Positions 54,897-64,000 of a stretch of 64,000 nt of DNA are shown here, one piece after another. The DNA lies in contig JAWHQI010000099.1 in NCBI GenBank assembly GCA_033032865.1, positions 2,675,001 through 2,739,000 of the forward strand, given 5' to 3'. This DNA is from Dactylorhiza incarnata. Lineage: Eukaryota; Streptophyta; Magnoliopsida; Asparagales; Orchidaceae. Every line of letters begins with the position of its first letter. Position 1 is the first letter of the stretch. The position numbers were made by a program, and so were the translations under genes. The notes beneath the pieces are model-generated. The model worked only from the letters and a program-made list of their open reading frames with translations, did not search any database and was not told where the DNA came from.

Positions 54897-56948
54897 TGTA
54901 ACACCTCCCCTGCAATGATCATATAACATGGGTCCGGCCGGGACCCCACGACATATAACCGCCACAGCTTCAGTATTAAAAGATGATATTGACTACCCAT
55001 TCTCAAAACTCAGACAACACAGCGGAAACAAACATAAAACACAGAGATTGTCCATACTACATAGGAGTCCAACTGGCCCTTAAGGCCATACAAAACCACA
55101 GTCCAAATCACCAAACATTCAACACAAAAGAACGTCCCAACAAAAGGGGACAGATAATAGTTTTACCTAAACTACCTCGGGATGCAAGCCGGTTACAACA
55201 AAATGTAATAATAAAAGTGCATGAAGACAAGGTAAACACTTCATGAGGCTTTAGGCCTTTTTGGCCGGCGCGCTGAGTCCAGCCTGCGATTCTTGCCCTG
55301 CAACCAAATCACAAAGAGCGGTAAATGAGGGTCAGCTATGGCTGACCACAAACGGTGTAACAACATCCCTCCTCCCGGCCGTCCTAGCGGACCCCGGGGA
55401 ACTACTTCACCCTGCAAGTCAGCACTTCGTATGCAAATGTACATAAACGGAAAACAGCATAAAAACAGGTATGAGTGTCACATACAGCATCCACGTTTCT
55501 ATGTTGAGCAGATAATAAAAAGGGGCCTATCAATGCAAAATGAATGCAAACTCGGGTTTCACCCAAGGCACCATAAAGCGTATGAATCTATCACATCATC
55601 ATACATCATCATCACATCACAAACACAAGGGTACTCATCATTTCCCCGCAAGGGCATCATAACCCAAGGACAAGAGCTCTCGCTGAGACCCACCTCGCCT
55701 GGCTCACCATGCCATCGGGCTTGTCTAACAGCTCACACGCTCGAGCCTCCAACAACACACCAAGACCGATACTAAGAATTCTGGCTAACCAAAACGTCCC
55801 AAGGCCCTGGACTTACTCTCGGGACAACGTCCACCAATTGCCTCGCCTGGCGACCGTCAACGGACTCATCCGTAGCACAGACATTCTCGTCAGTCAACAA
55901 TCGAAGGGACTAATCTTGCCGGGACACTCTCCACACGCGAATCTCAGTCTTCACGGGATAGCCAGCCGACCACAAAGACCAATCGCGCCTTCGCACAACA
56001 CTAGGCATCACAAGCCCCATATTCCGCACATTATTTCTCCGCCCTAAACCCAACGTTCGTTACCACATGAAGCTACAAGGGCATCACAACGACGAGTTCG
56101 CCGTAATCGGATTTCTAACAAAACCCCTAAAATGCGCGTAAATCAACATCACCGAATCAGACCAACGGCCACAAATCCGGCTTCACCCACAATGCCTGAT
56201 CCACTAACGGAGCGGATCTCTAGTGCAAATCATGTCGGGGACGGACTCAATCAACCCGATGGTTCCTTTTGAACCAAGGCGACCCGGATCCCTCTCACTC
56301 GACGGATCCGGTGCCAAAATGCAGAAAATAAAGGGATGCCAAGCACGCATCCTAAAGACCGGGAGGAGAAATGTCGTTACCTTTTGAGATCTCCTCCTAG
56401 CCATGAGAAGCTTGCAAACCAACGGTGGAGAAGAAGCGCCTTGACGCCCTCTACGCGTTGCCGGTCGCGGATCGGCGATCGGAGCTCCGAAGCTCCAACA
56501 ATGGCGGATCTCCCCTCTTCTTCCTCCTTGCCCCCTTCTCTTTTCTCCAACCTAAGAGAGAAAAGGCTTGAAAATATGAGGGATTAACCCCTCATCCAAG
56601 CCCTAAATCCCCCCAGCGAAACATCTCAGCCGCTGGATCAAATCCCGAAATATTTGATCGGTCGGATCGTCATCCCCGCACGATTTCGCGGAACAGAAAT
56701 AAACAGGGCGCACGATCACAGGCGCACGATCACTGGTCGTGCGCGAAGAGGAGAATGGTCGTGCGATAAGCCGAGACAGAACTCCGATTCCTTACGAGAT
56801 ACGCACGATCACTAGCGCATGATCACTGGTCGTGCGCGAAGAGGACAATGGTCGTGCGCATAGAACTGTTGTGGAATTTTTAGCCTATCCCGAGCGCAGC
56901 ATTACCACTCCGCCTACCTCGCTGAACTATGATTTTTGGGGTGTTACA
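54897..56948 (-). repeat. 3' LTR of Tekay 7
   Basis: In element orientation TGTAACACCCC at 56948 to GGTGTTACA at 54897. It carries the GCGCACGATCA array at 56708-56860 in U3. Non-coding; small ORFs across it look like chance. Confidence 0.95.
56708..56860. repeat. CGCACGATCA / TGGTCGTGCG array in Tekay 7 U3
   Basis: Two units, each with two CGCACGATCA words followed by two TGGTCGTGCG words, separated by the reverse complement of GAGTTCTGTCTC. The other LTR (63639-63777) lacks one word of about 14 bp. Confidence 0.92.
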
Positions 56949-56965
56949 ACTCCACCCCCCTTAAA
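56949..56965 (-). promoter_or_regulatory. Polypurine tract of Tekay 7
   Basis: The minus strand reads TTTAAGGGGGGTGGAGT and abuts the 3' LTR. Confidence 0.85.
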
Positions 56966-56992
56966 AGAATTTCGTCCACGAAATTTCAGAAT

Positions 56993-59900
56993 TTAAACAG
57001 GAAATTCATAACGCATACCTGGAGCGAAAAGTTCCGGGAAATCCTCCCGCATCGCTTGCTCACGCTCCCAAGAGAATTTGTCTCGCCCGCAGTTGTCCCA
57101 TCGCACCTTTACAAGTTTGACTTGCTTGTTACGCAACTGTCGGACTTCTGAATCCTCCACGCACACCGGGCGAACCCTCGCCCCCAAGTCCTCCATCACC
57201 GGCACCGCCGACGCTTCGACCACGACGCTCGGTTCTACCAAAGCTTTCCTCAGCACGGAGACATGGAAAACGTCATGTAACCCACTCAGCTCTGCGGACA
57301 ACGCCAAACGATAGGCTGCTTCGCCTATACGCTCCGTAACCTCGAACAGACCCAAATATCTCAGACTCAACTTCTTGAGTCGCCGCACCCGCGAAACACC
57401 CTTGAACGGCTTGATCTTCAAGTAGACCATGTCCCCCACTGCAAACTCCACATTTCTGTGGCGCGCATTAAAATACTTCGCTTGTCGATCCTGAGCAGCC
57501 TTCATGCGCTTCTGAATCGTCCGCACAATCTCGCAAGCATCTCCCACCACTTGCTTTCCCAAAATCTTAGTGTCTCCCAGCTCTGCCCAAGACATCGGCG
57601 TTCGACACTTCCTTCCATACAAAGCTTCGTATGGCGCCATCTTGATACTCGCCTGGAAGCTATTATTATAGGCGAACTCCACCATGAAAAGGTGGTCTTC
57701 CCAACCTTTGCCAAAGTCGAGAGCACACATCCTCAACATGTCTTCCAATGTACGGTTCGTTCGCTCCGTCTGACCATCGGTCTGCGGATGGAACGCGGTA
57801 CTAAACTTGAGCTTCGTGCCTAGACTTTTCTGCACTAATCTCCAGTCCTTCGAGGTGAATCGCCCATCGCGATCACTAACGATGCTCTTCGGAATCCCGT
57901 GCAACCGCACAATGTTTCGAACATAAAGCTCCACGAGCTTCTCCATGCCATCGCCCTTCTGATTAGGAATGAAGTGGGCCACCTTCGTCAGGCGATCCAC
58001 TATCACCCAAATCGCATCGTTACCCTGCTGCGATCGAGGCAAACCATGTACAAAATCCATGGAGATGTCATCGAACTTCCATTCGGGGATAGGAAGAGGC
58101 TTCAAGAACCCACCGGGCCTTTGGCACTCAGCCTTCACCAAGGCACAAGTCTGACATCGGCTCACGTACTCGGCTACATCCCGCTTCATCCCAGGCCACC
58201 AAAAAGATTTCTTCAAATCCGCGTACATCTTTGTACTTCCTGGATGAACGGAGTACTTCGTAAAGTGAGCTTCAAACATCAACTCCTCGCGAAGCTTGCC
58301 GAAGCGCGGAACACAGATCCTTCCATCTCTCCTCAGAATTCCACCAACCATCTCCAAAGCAGTGCCTTCGCTTTGCTGAGCCTCCAACACCAACTGTTGG
58401 CACTCCTCGTCCGCACTGGTCGCCTCTCGGATTCGATCCGTTACATCACACTGCATTTCAATCCAGTTCAAACGAGCTATGCTAGACTCACCTCTAGCCA
58501 CACAAGAAATGTCAAGGGATTCCAAGTCTCGAATCAAACGCTCGTTATGCGCCTCCATCCAATTACCTTGCCCGGAGTACTTCCTACTCAAAGCATCCAC
58601 CACCACGTTAGCTTTACCTGGCGTATATTGAATCTCCACGTCGTAGTCCCCAAGGAACTCGACCCACCTACGCTGCCACATATTCAGGTCCTTTTGGTCT
58701 AGAAGATACCTCAAGCTTTTGTGATCTGTGAAGATCTCCACCTTCGCACCATAAATGTAGTGCCGCCACAACTTTAGCGCAAAGATTACCACCGCCAACT
58801 CCAGATCGTGGACGGGATAGTTCTTCTCATGAGCCTTTAACTGCCTTGACCCATAAGCGATCACCTTGCCGTGCTGCACCAGCATGCAACCCAACCCGCA
58901 ACCTGACGCATCACTGAAAATCTGAAATCCTTCCGTCCCACTAGGAAGACTAAGGATTGGAGCGGACATCAACCTTTCCTTCAGATTCTCAAATGCACGG
59001 GCACACTCCGGTGTCCATACGAACCTTTGGTCCTTGCGAGTGAGAGTGGTGAGGGGCAACGCCATCCGCGAAAAGTTCTCCACGAACCTTCTGTAATAAC
59101 CGGCTAGTCCAAGGAAACTCCGGACTTCCGCCACGGTTCTCAAAACAGGCCAATCTCTAATGGCTTCAATCTTCGCTGGATCTACCGCCACCCCATCTCC
59201 ACTAATTACGTGACCCAAGAAAGCCACCTTCTCGATCCAAAACTCGCATTTTGAGAACTTAGCATAAAGCTGATTCTCCCTTAGAGTCTGCAATACTTGC
59301 CTCAAGTGAGACTCATGCTCTGCCTCCGATTTTGAATACACCAAAATGTCATCAATAAACACCACCACGAATGAATCTAAGAACGGGCGAAAAACCCTGT
59401 TCATCAAATCCATGAACATAGATGGCGCGTTCGTCAGTCCGAACGGCATCACCGAAAACTCGTAGTGTCCATACCGAGTCCCAAACGCTGTCTTGGCAAC
59501 GTCCTCTTCTCGAATCTTCAGCTGGTAGTACCCCGATTTCAAATCCAACTTGGAGTACACCACCGACCCCACTAACTGGTCGAACAAATCATCGATTCGG
59601 GGAATCGGATATTTATTCTTAACGGTCAATTTATTCAATTCACGATAATCGATGCACAACCGCATACTTCCGTCTTTCTTCTTCACAAACAATACCGGCG
59701 CGCTCCACGGCGAAGAGCTGGGCCTAATGTACCCTTGCTCTAACAACTCTTGCAACTGAACCTTTAACTCGGCCAGTTCCTTCGGTGCCATCCTAAAAGG
59801 AGGACGCGACACCGGCCTCGCACCCGGTACCAACTCTATCAAGAAATCAATTTCACGCTGAGGAGGTGCTCCCGGAAGCTCCTCGGGGAATACATCCTCA

Positions 59901-60427
59901 AATTCTTTCACCACCGGAACTTCTCTAATAGCCAACTTTGTGGAGTGAGTCTCCAACAAAGCTAAAAACGCCTCGCCTCCTTGGCTTACCACACGCCTCA
60001 TTTGCATAGCGGAAATCAGGGAGCAAGCCACTCCGCTTAGGCCTTCAAACTTGACCTCTGCTCTACCTTCACCTCTCAGGGTTACCACCTTCAACTGGCA
60101 GTCGATACTAGCTCGCTGCTCCGCAAACCAGTCCATTCCCAAGATAACATCGAATTCGGCTAGTGGCAGAATCGCTGCTACTAACACGAAATCACAATCG
60201 CCAATTTGCATCACAATGCGTCCCTTCCTCATGGTAGTCATGAAAGACCCATTCGGCATACGCACTCTCAACTCCACTTCTGCCACTACGGACTCAGCAC
60301 CAATCTTCCGGATAAAACTTTCCGCAAGAAAAGAGTGTGACGCCCCCGTGTCGAACAACACTCGAGAGGGGTAGCCCGAAACTAGCACGAAACCTAACCA
60401 CGTGCAAAACAACATGAAAGGCCGCAA
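56993..60427 (-). CDS. Pol of Tekay 7: protease, RT, RNase H, integrase, chromodomain
   Basis: An intact 1144-residue frame. Protease DTGAS is at residues 26-30. RT has YRELN (261-265) and catalytic FIDD (357-360). RNase H begins near FSDASG (504-509), with TDHKSL near 567 and DALSR near 611. The integrase zinc domain uses H721, H728, C758 and C761; the catalytic residues are D791, D852 and E888. The GPY/F-like region precedes a C-terminal chromodomain (about 1080-1135, VRWDN...FSWERE). The first 11-12 residues, including the ATG at 60427, are probably intron sequence: splicing 60394-60466 would join gag to [16 protein letters not shown] in frame. Without splicing, pol is in the +1 frame relative to gag. 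Confidence 0.95.
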   Translation of the reverse strand: MRPFMLFCTWLGFVLVSGYPSRVLFDTGASHSFLAESFIRKIGAESVVAEVELRVRMPNGSFMTTMRKGRIVMQIGDCDFVLVAAILPLAEFDVILGMDWFAEQRASIDCQLKVVTLRGEGRAEVKFEGLSGVACSLISAMQMRRVVSQGGEAFLALLETHSTKLAIREVPVVKEFEDVFPEELPGAPPQREIDFLIELVPGARPVSRPPFRMAPKELAELKVQLQELLEQGYIRPSSSPWSAPVLFVKKKDGSMRLCIDYRELNKLTVKNKYPIPRIDDLFDQLVGSVVYSKLDLKSGYYQLKIREEDVAKTAFGTRYGHYEFSVMPFGLTNAPSMFMDLMNRVFRPFLDSFVVVFIDDILVYSKSEAEHESHLRQVLQTLRENQLYAKFSKCEFWIEKVAFLGHVISGDGVAVDPAKIEAIRDWPVLRTVAEVRSFLGLAGYYRRFVENFSRMALPLTTLTRKDQRFVWTPECARAFENLKERLMSAPILSLPSGTEGFQIFSDASGCGLGCMLVQHGKVIAYGSRQLKAHEKNYPVHDLELAVVIFALKLWRHYIYGAKVEIFTDHKSLRYLLDQKDLNMWQRRWVEFLGDYDVEIQYTPGKANVVVDALSRKYSGQGNWMEAHNERLIRDLESLDISCVARGESSIARLNWIEMQCDVTDRIREATSADEECQQLVLEAQQSEGTALEMVGGILRRDGRICVPRFGKLREELMFEAHFTKYSVHPGSTKMYADLKKSFWWPGMKRDVAEYVSRCQTCALVKAECQRPGGFLKPLPIPEWKFDDISMDFVHGLPRSQQGNDAIWVIVDRLTKVAHFIPNQKGDGMEKLVELYVRNIVRLHGIPKSIVSDRDGRFTSKDWRLVQKSLGTKLKFSTAFHPQTDGQTERTNRTLEDMLRMCALDFGKGWEDHLFMVEFAYNNSFQASIKMAPYEALYGRKCRTPMSWAELGDTKILGKQVVGDACEIVRTIQKRMKAAQDRQAKYFNARHRNVEFAVGDMVYLKIKPFKGVSRVRRLKKLSLRYLGLFEVTERIGEAAYRLALSAELSGLHDVFHVSVLRKALVEPSVVVEASAVPVMEDLGARVRPVCVEDSEVRQLRNKQVKLVKVRWDNCGRDKFSWEREQAMREDFPELFAPGMRYEFPV

Positions 60428-60466
60428 CCTACATTATAGTAATAACGAAACATAAACCTTTCGTAC
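60394..60466 (-). other. Candidate 73-nt GT-AG intron between gag and protease of Tekay 7
   Basis: The donor is GACAG|GTACGA and the acceptor GGTTAG|GTTTC, preceded by a T-rich stretch (TTGTTTTGCACG). Splicing removes the gag stop and the odd tail [11 protein letters not shown], giving [14 protein letters not shown], which reads like the continuous VVTG...VLFDTG stretch of related elements. Unspliced RNA would make Gag alone. Confidence 0.65.
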
Positions 60467-61586
60467 CTGTCACCACATCGGGTTGACGCATCGCTTCCTG
60501 TTGCCCAAGAATATAGGGTCTAGGCTGCACTGGAGGGAACCGCGAAGCACTCGACTCCGCCGCTTTCCCCTTCTCTGCAACACTGGGACCCGAACGCACC
60601 GATTGTTCTTGTCTCAGCTCTGGCCCAGCTCCGCCCTCGGTACAAAAACGACTAATGTGACCCACCTTGCCACACTGGTAACAAGTAACCGGACCTTTGG
60701 AACGGAAATCTCCCGAAGGTGCGCCACTTCTCTCCCCAGGCCTATTAGGACGGGGCTTCTTCTTCCATCGGCTGCCCTCAGACTTCCACTGGGGCTGAGA
60801 CTGAGAAGGCTTTCCTTCTCCCTGCCTTGCCGCAACACCCTTTCGCAGCTGAGTTCGCTCCAAGTCGCTCTCCAGCGTGCGAGCGGCTTCGACCAACTCA
60901 TTGAATCCCGCATTCTTCAAGGCTATGAGTGGTTGCCTTAAATTTTCCCTCAACCCTTGATAAAAGAGGTTATCTCTTTCTTCATCATCTGCCATAGTCG
61001 TACCCGCATAATGACCCAACCGAGTGAACTCTTGCAGATATTCATCCACTGTCTTCTCCCGCTGCGCCAAATGCAGAAACTGCCGCTGCAGTGCTAACCT
61101 TGTTGAAGCCGGAATGTAACGCTTTAGGAAAGCGTTTCCGAACTCCTCCATGGACGGAACATGCCCAACAAAATGTCGACCGTTATGGTTCACCCACCAC
61201 AACTTCGCATCGCCCTCTAACATGAAGCTCGCAAAGTGAGACTGCCTCTCAGCTGGGGTCTCAGCTGCCTTCAAGAGCTCCTGGATCCTCGAAAGCCAAT
61301 CCTCGGCATCCGTTGGAGTGCCCACTCCCTTGAATGTCGGAGGGTGGAAACTCAAGAAATACTTCATGAATCGATCACCCATCGGAATAGCTCTCTCCGC
61401 TAAAGGCTCTGCTTGCCTTACTTCGACCTCCGGTGTATCCGGTGTATCCAGCGTAGCCGCCGGAGTAACAGGAGTCGCAACTTGCACTACTGGCGTAGGA
61501 ACCTGTGGCATCGCTCCAGCTTGAGCCGCTACCATTGCCTCCGCAAGCATGCGACAGAAATCATCCAGGGACATGCCCACATTCAT
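60429..61586 (-). CDS. Gag of Tekay 7
   Basis: A 385-residue frame. After a Pro/Thr-rich N-terminus, the capsid-like region (residues 71-245) has [18 protein letters not shown] and AKLWWVNH; a basic stretch (267-283) and one zinc knuckle C302-C305-H310-C315 ([14 protein letters not shown]) follow. The start at 61586 is the first in-frame ATG after an upstream TAG near 61665. The last 11 residues come from the candidate intron. It would package element RNA and, when the RNA is spliced, form the N-terminus of Gag-Pol. Confidence 0.92.
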   Translation of the reverse strand: MNVGMSLDDFCRMLAEAMVAAQAGAMPQVPTPVVQVATPVTPAATLDTPDTPEVEVRQAEPLAERAIPMGDRFMKYFLSFHPPTFKGVGTPTDAEDWLSRIQELLKAAETPAERQSHFASFMLEGDAKLWWVNHNGRHFVGHVPSMEEFGNAFLKRYIPASTRLALQRQFLHLAQREKTVDEYLQEFTRLGHYAGTTMADDEERDNLFYQGLRENLRQPLIALKNAGFNELVEAARTLESDLERTQLRKGVAARQGEGKPSQSQPQWKSEGSRWKKKPRPNRPGERSGAPSGDFRSKGPVTCYQCGKVGHISRFCTEGGAGPELRQEQSVRSGPSVAEKGKAAESSASRFPPVQPRPYILGQQEAMRQPDVVTGTKGLCFVITIM

Positions 61587-61810
61587 GAGGCCTGGAGCAG
61601 TAGCACTGCTCCCCGAAGGCTCCTCTTGCCTCCTCGACGTCCCCGCATCGTCGCCAACGTCCTAGCATAAGCAAGAAAAAAATAAAAGCTCATCAGGATC
61701 TAAACGCAAGACTCGAACGCAGGGATACTCATGATCCCGCACAATACTCCTATGTGGACAATCTCTTACGCGATCCAAAAACACTAGACCTCGCAAGAAT
61801 ACTAAACCTG

Positions 61811-61822
61811 GCTCTGATACCA
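61811..61822 (-). promoter_or_regulatory. Primer-binding site of Tekay 7
   Basis: The minus strand reads TGGTATCAGAGC (then CAGG) three bases after the 5' LTR, a perfect initiator-Met type site. Confidence 0.92.
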
Positions 61823-61825
61823 AAT

Positions 61826-63865
61826 TGTAACACCTCCCCTGCAATGATCATATAACATGGGTCCGGCCGGGACCCCACGACATATAACCGCCACAGCTTC
61901 AGTATTAAAAGATGATATTGACTACCCATTCTCAAAACTCAGACAACACAGCGGAAACAAACATAAAACACAGAGATTGTCCATACTACATAGGAGTCCA
62001 ACTGGCCCTTAAGGCCATACAAAACCACAGTCCAAATCACCAAACATTCAACACAAAAGAACGTCCCAACAAAAGGGGACAGATAATAGTTTTACCTAAA
62101 CTACCTCGGCATGCAAGCCGGTTACAACAAAATGTAATAATAAAAGTGCATGAAGACAAGGTAAACACTTCATGAGGCTTTAGGCCTTTTTGGCCGGCGC
62201 GCTGGGTCCAGCCTGCGATTCTTGCCCTGCAACCAAATCACAAAGAGCGGTAAACGAGGGTCAGCTATGGCTGACCACAAACGGTGTAACAACATCCCTC
62301 CTCCCGGTCGTCCTAGCAGACCCCGGGGAACTACTTCACCCCGCAAGTCAGCACTTCGTATGCAAATGTACATAAACGGAAAACAGCATAAAAACAGGTA
62401 TGAGTGTCACATACATCATCCACGTTTCTATGTTGAGCAGATAATAAAAAGGGGCCTATCAATGCAAAATGAATGCAAACCCGGGTTTCACCCAAGGCAC
62501 CATAAAGCGTATGAATCTATCATATCATCATACATCATCATCACATCACAAACACAAGGGTACTCATCATTTCCCCGCAAGGGCATCATAACCCAAGGCC
62601 AAGAGCTCTCGCTGAGACCCACCTCGCCTGGCTCACAATGCCATCGGGCTTGTCTAACAGCTCACACGCTCGGGCCGCCAACAACACACCAAGACCGATA
62701 CTAAGAATTCTGGCTAACCAAAACGTCCCAAGGCCCTCGACTTACTCTCGGGACAACGTCCACCGATTGCCTCGCTTGGCGACCGTCAACGGACTCATCC
62801 GTAGCACATACATTCTCGTCAGTCAACAATCGAAGGGACTAATCTTGCCGGGACACTCTCCACATGTGAATCTCAGTCTTCACGGGATAGCCAGCCGACC
62901 ACAAAGACCAATCGCGCCTTTGCACAACACTAGGCATCACAAGCCCCATATTCCGCACATTATTTCTCCGCCCTAAACCCAACGTTCGTTACCACATGAA
63001 GCTATAAGGGCATCACAATGACGAGTTCGCCTTAATCGGATTTCTAACAAAACCCCTAAAATGCGCGTAAATCAACATCACCGAATCGGACCAACGACCA
63101 CAAATCCGGCTTCACCCACAATGCCTAATCCGCTAACGGAGCGGATCTCTAGTGCAAATCATGTCGGGGACGGACTCAATCAACCCGATGGTTCCTTTTG
63201 AACCAAGGCGACCTGGATCCCTCTCACTCGACGGATCCGGTGCCAAAATGCAGAAAATAAAGGGATGCCAAGCACGCATCCTAAAGACCGGGAGGAGAAA
63301 TGTCGTTACCTTTTGAGATCTCCTCCTAGCCATGAGAAGCTTGCAAACCAACGGTGGAGAAGAAGCACCTTGACGCCATCTACGCGTTGCCGGTCTCGAA
63401 TCAGCGATCGGAGCTCCGAAGCTCCAACAATGGCGGATCTCCCCTCTTCTTCCTCCTTGCCCCCTTCTCCTTTCTCCAACCTAAGAGAGAGAAAAGGCTT
63501 GAAAATATGAGGGATTAACCCCTCATCCAAGCCCTAAAGCCCCCCAACGAAACATCTCAACCGCTGGATCAAATCCCGAAATATTTGATCGGTCGGATCG
63601 TCATCCCCGCACGATTTCGCGGAACAGAAATAAACCGGGCGCACGATCACTGGTCGTGCGCGAAGAGGAGAATGGTCGTGCGATAAGCTGAGACAGAACT
63701 CCGATTCCTTACGAGATACGCACGATCACTAGCGCACGATCACTGGTCGTGCGCGAAGAGGACAATGGTCGTGCGCATAGAACTGTTGTGGAATTTTTAG
63801 CCTATCCCGAGCGCAGCATTACCACTCCGCCTACCTCGCTGAACTACGATTTTTGGGGTGTTACA
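61826..63865 (-). repeat. 5' LTR of Tekay 7
   Basis: Partner of 54897-56948, 12 bp shorter mainly because one CGCACGATCA word is missing from the array (63639-63777). Confidence 0.95.
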
Positions 63866-64000
63866 GATAGCATGTCGACAGACCATATTTTAGTAACTGC
63901 TTGTCTTCAGCTGTCCTTCTTCAGTCTTCTCGACGACATTCCTTCTTTAAGACAATGTTCGACACCATCAGTCATACTTAGCCTTTTCAGCGACAAGACC
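63866..64000 (-). repeat. Copia 6 5' LTR, second piece (runs off the window)
   Basis: It begins with the duplicated GATAG and continues the LTR text corresponding to about 47309-47440 of the 3' LTR. Confidence 0.9.

Larger units (their letters stand above)
54897..63865 (-). mobile_element. Complete Tekay/Del-type chromovirus (Tekay 7)
   Basis: An 8.97-kb Ty3/gypsy element with near-identical LTRs (54897-56948 and 61826-63865), a perfect GATAG duplication, primer site, open gag, open protease-RT-RNase H-integrase with chromodomain, and a polypurine tract. LTR differences are a few tens of substitutions and a short indel in the U3 array by eye. It is the youngest insertion in the window and the only one with undamaged genes. 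Confidence 0.97.
46007..64000 (-). mobile_element. SIRE-like Ty1/copia element (copia 6), 5' LTR split by Tekay 7, right end outside window
   Basis: The minus strand order is 5' LTR (53586-54896 plus 63871-64000, incomplete), primer site, gag, pol, polypurine tract and 3' LTR (46007-47805). It interrupts the chromo 5 integrase; the left flank is ATATT, and its partner lies beyond the window. Pol is almost open but has one stop, one in-frame deletion and an integrase active-site change. Confidence 0.92.

Noticed and set aside
55338..56047. Two overlapping ORFs of 112-145 residues in the Tekay 7 LTR
   Set aside because: They lie antisense in the LTR, recur in both LTRs with no coding-type substitution pattern visible, and match no known domain.
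60427..60429. Programmed +1 frameshift between gag and pol of Tekay 7
   Set aside because: Pol is open in the +1 frame, but the residues around the junction do not fit the family, whereas removing the GT-AG segment restores the expected text.

Overview
The window is plant nuclear DNA made almost entirely of nested LTR retrotransposons. I see no host gene, rRNA or tRNA gene. The elements point to a flowering plant: Athila-type and Tekay/Del-type Ty3/gypsy elements and large SIRE-like Ty1/copia elements, with initiator-Met-tRNA or Asp-tRNA primer sites. The species cannot be told from this sequence. Element names used here (Athila A/B, copia 1-4 and 6, chromo 5, Tekay 7) are local labels.

Layout. 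1-4753 is the right part of Athila A (+): integrase, a 2-kb non-coding tail and the 3' LTR. It sits inside the accessory ORF of copia 1 (+), which runs 4754-9154 and ends with its 3' LTR. Copia 1 in turn appears to lie in the 5' LTR of Athila B (9155-9940 and 24693-25598), followed by an Asp-tRNA primer site and a broken gag to about 26657. The Athila B LTR is also split by a roughly 4.9-kb solo LTR (9941-14226 and 24075-24692), itself split by copia 2 (-, 14227-24074, two LTRs, decayed gag-pol). Athila B gag is interrupted near 26658 by chromo 5, a chromovirus on the minus strand (26658-28763 and 44691-46006). Copia 3 (-, 28764-44690) lies between the two chromo 5 pieces, but those pieces overlap by about 817 bp, so this is a recombinant join and not a simple insertion. 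Copia 3 is split by copia 4 (+, 31667-41063, perfect CATCG target duplication). From 46007 to the end is copia 6 (-), whose 5' LTR is split by Tekay 7 (-, 54897-63865, perfect GATAG duplication). Tekay 7 is the youngest and only apparently intact element.

How they work together: every coding region is a retrotransposon gag, protease, integrase, reverse transcriptase/RNase H, or an element-specific accessory protein. All except Tekay 7 carry stops, frameshifts or active-site losses.

Most notable: nearly every LTR family carries its own swarm of short, CpG-rich, often palindromic words, mostly in U3 just upstream of the TATA box. Some words or whole cassettes are shared between unrelated lineages: the GCGCACGACCA/TGGTCGTGCGC cassette by Athila A and Tekay 7, and TTCGACGAA by copia 2, copia 4 and copia 6. 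In copia 2 and copia 4 the same words recur inside the element, near the gag-protease junction and in the 3' tail. Tekay 7 also shows a likely 73-nt GT-AG intron that would join gag to protease-pol in frame.
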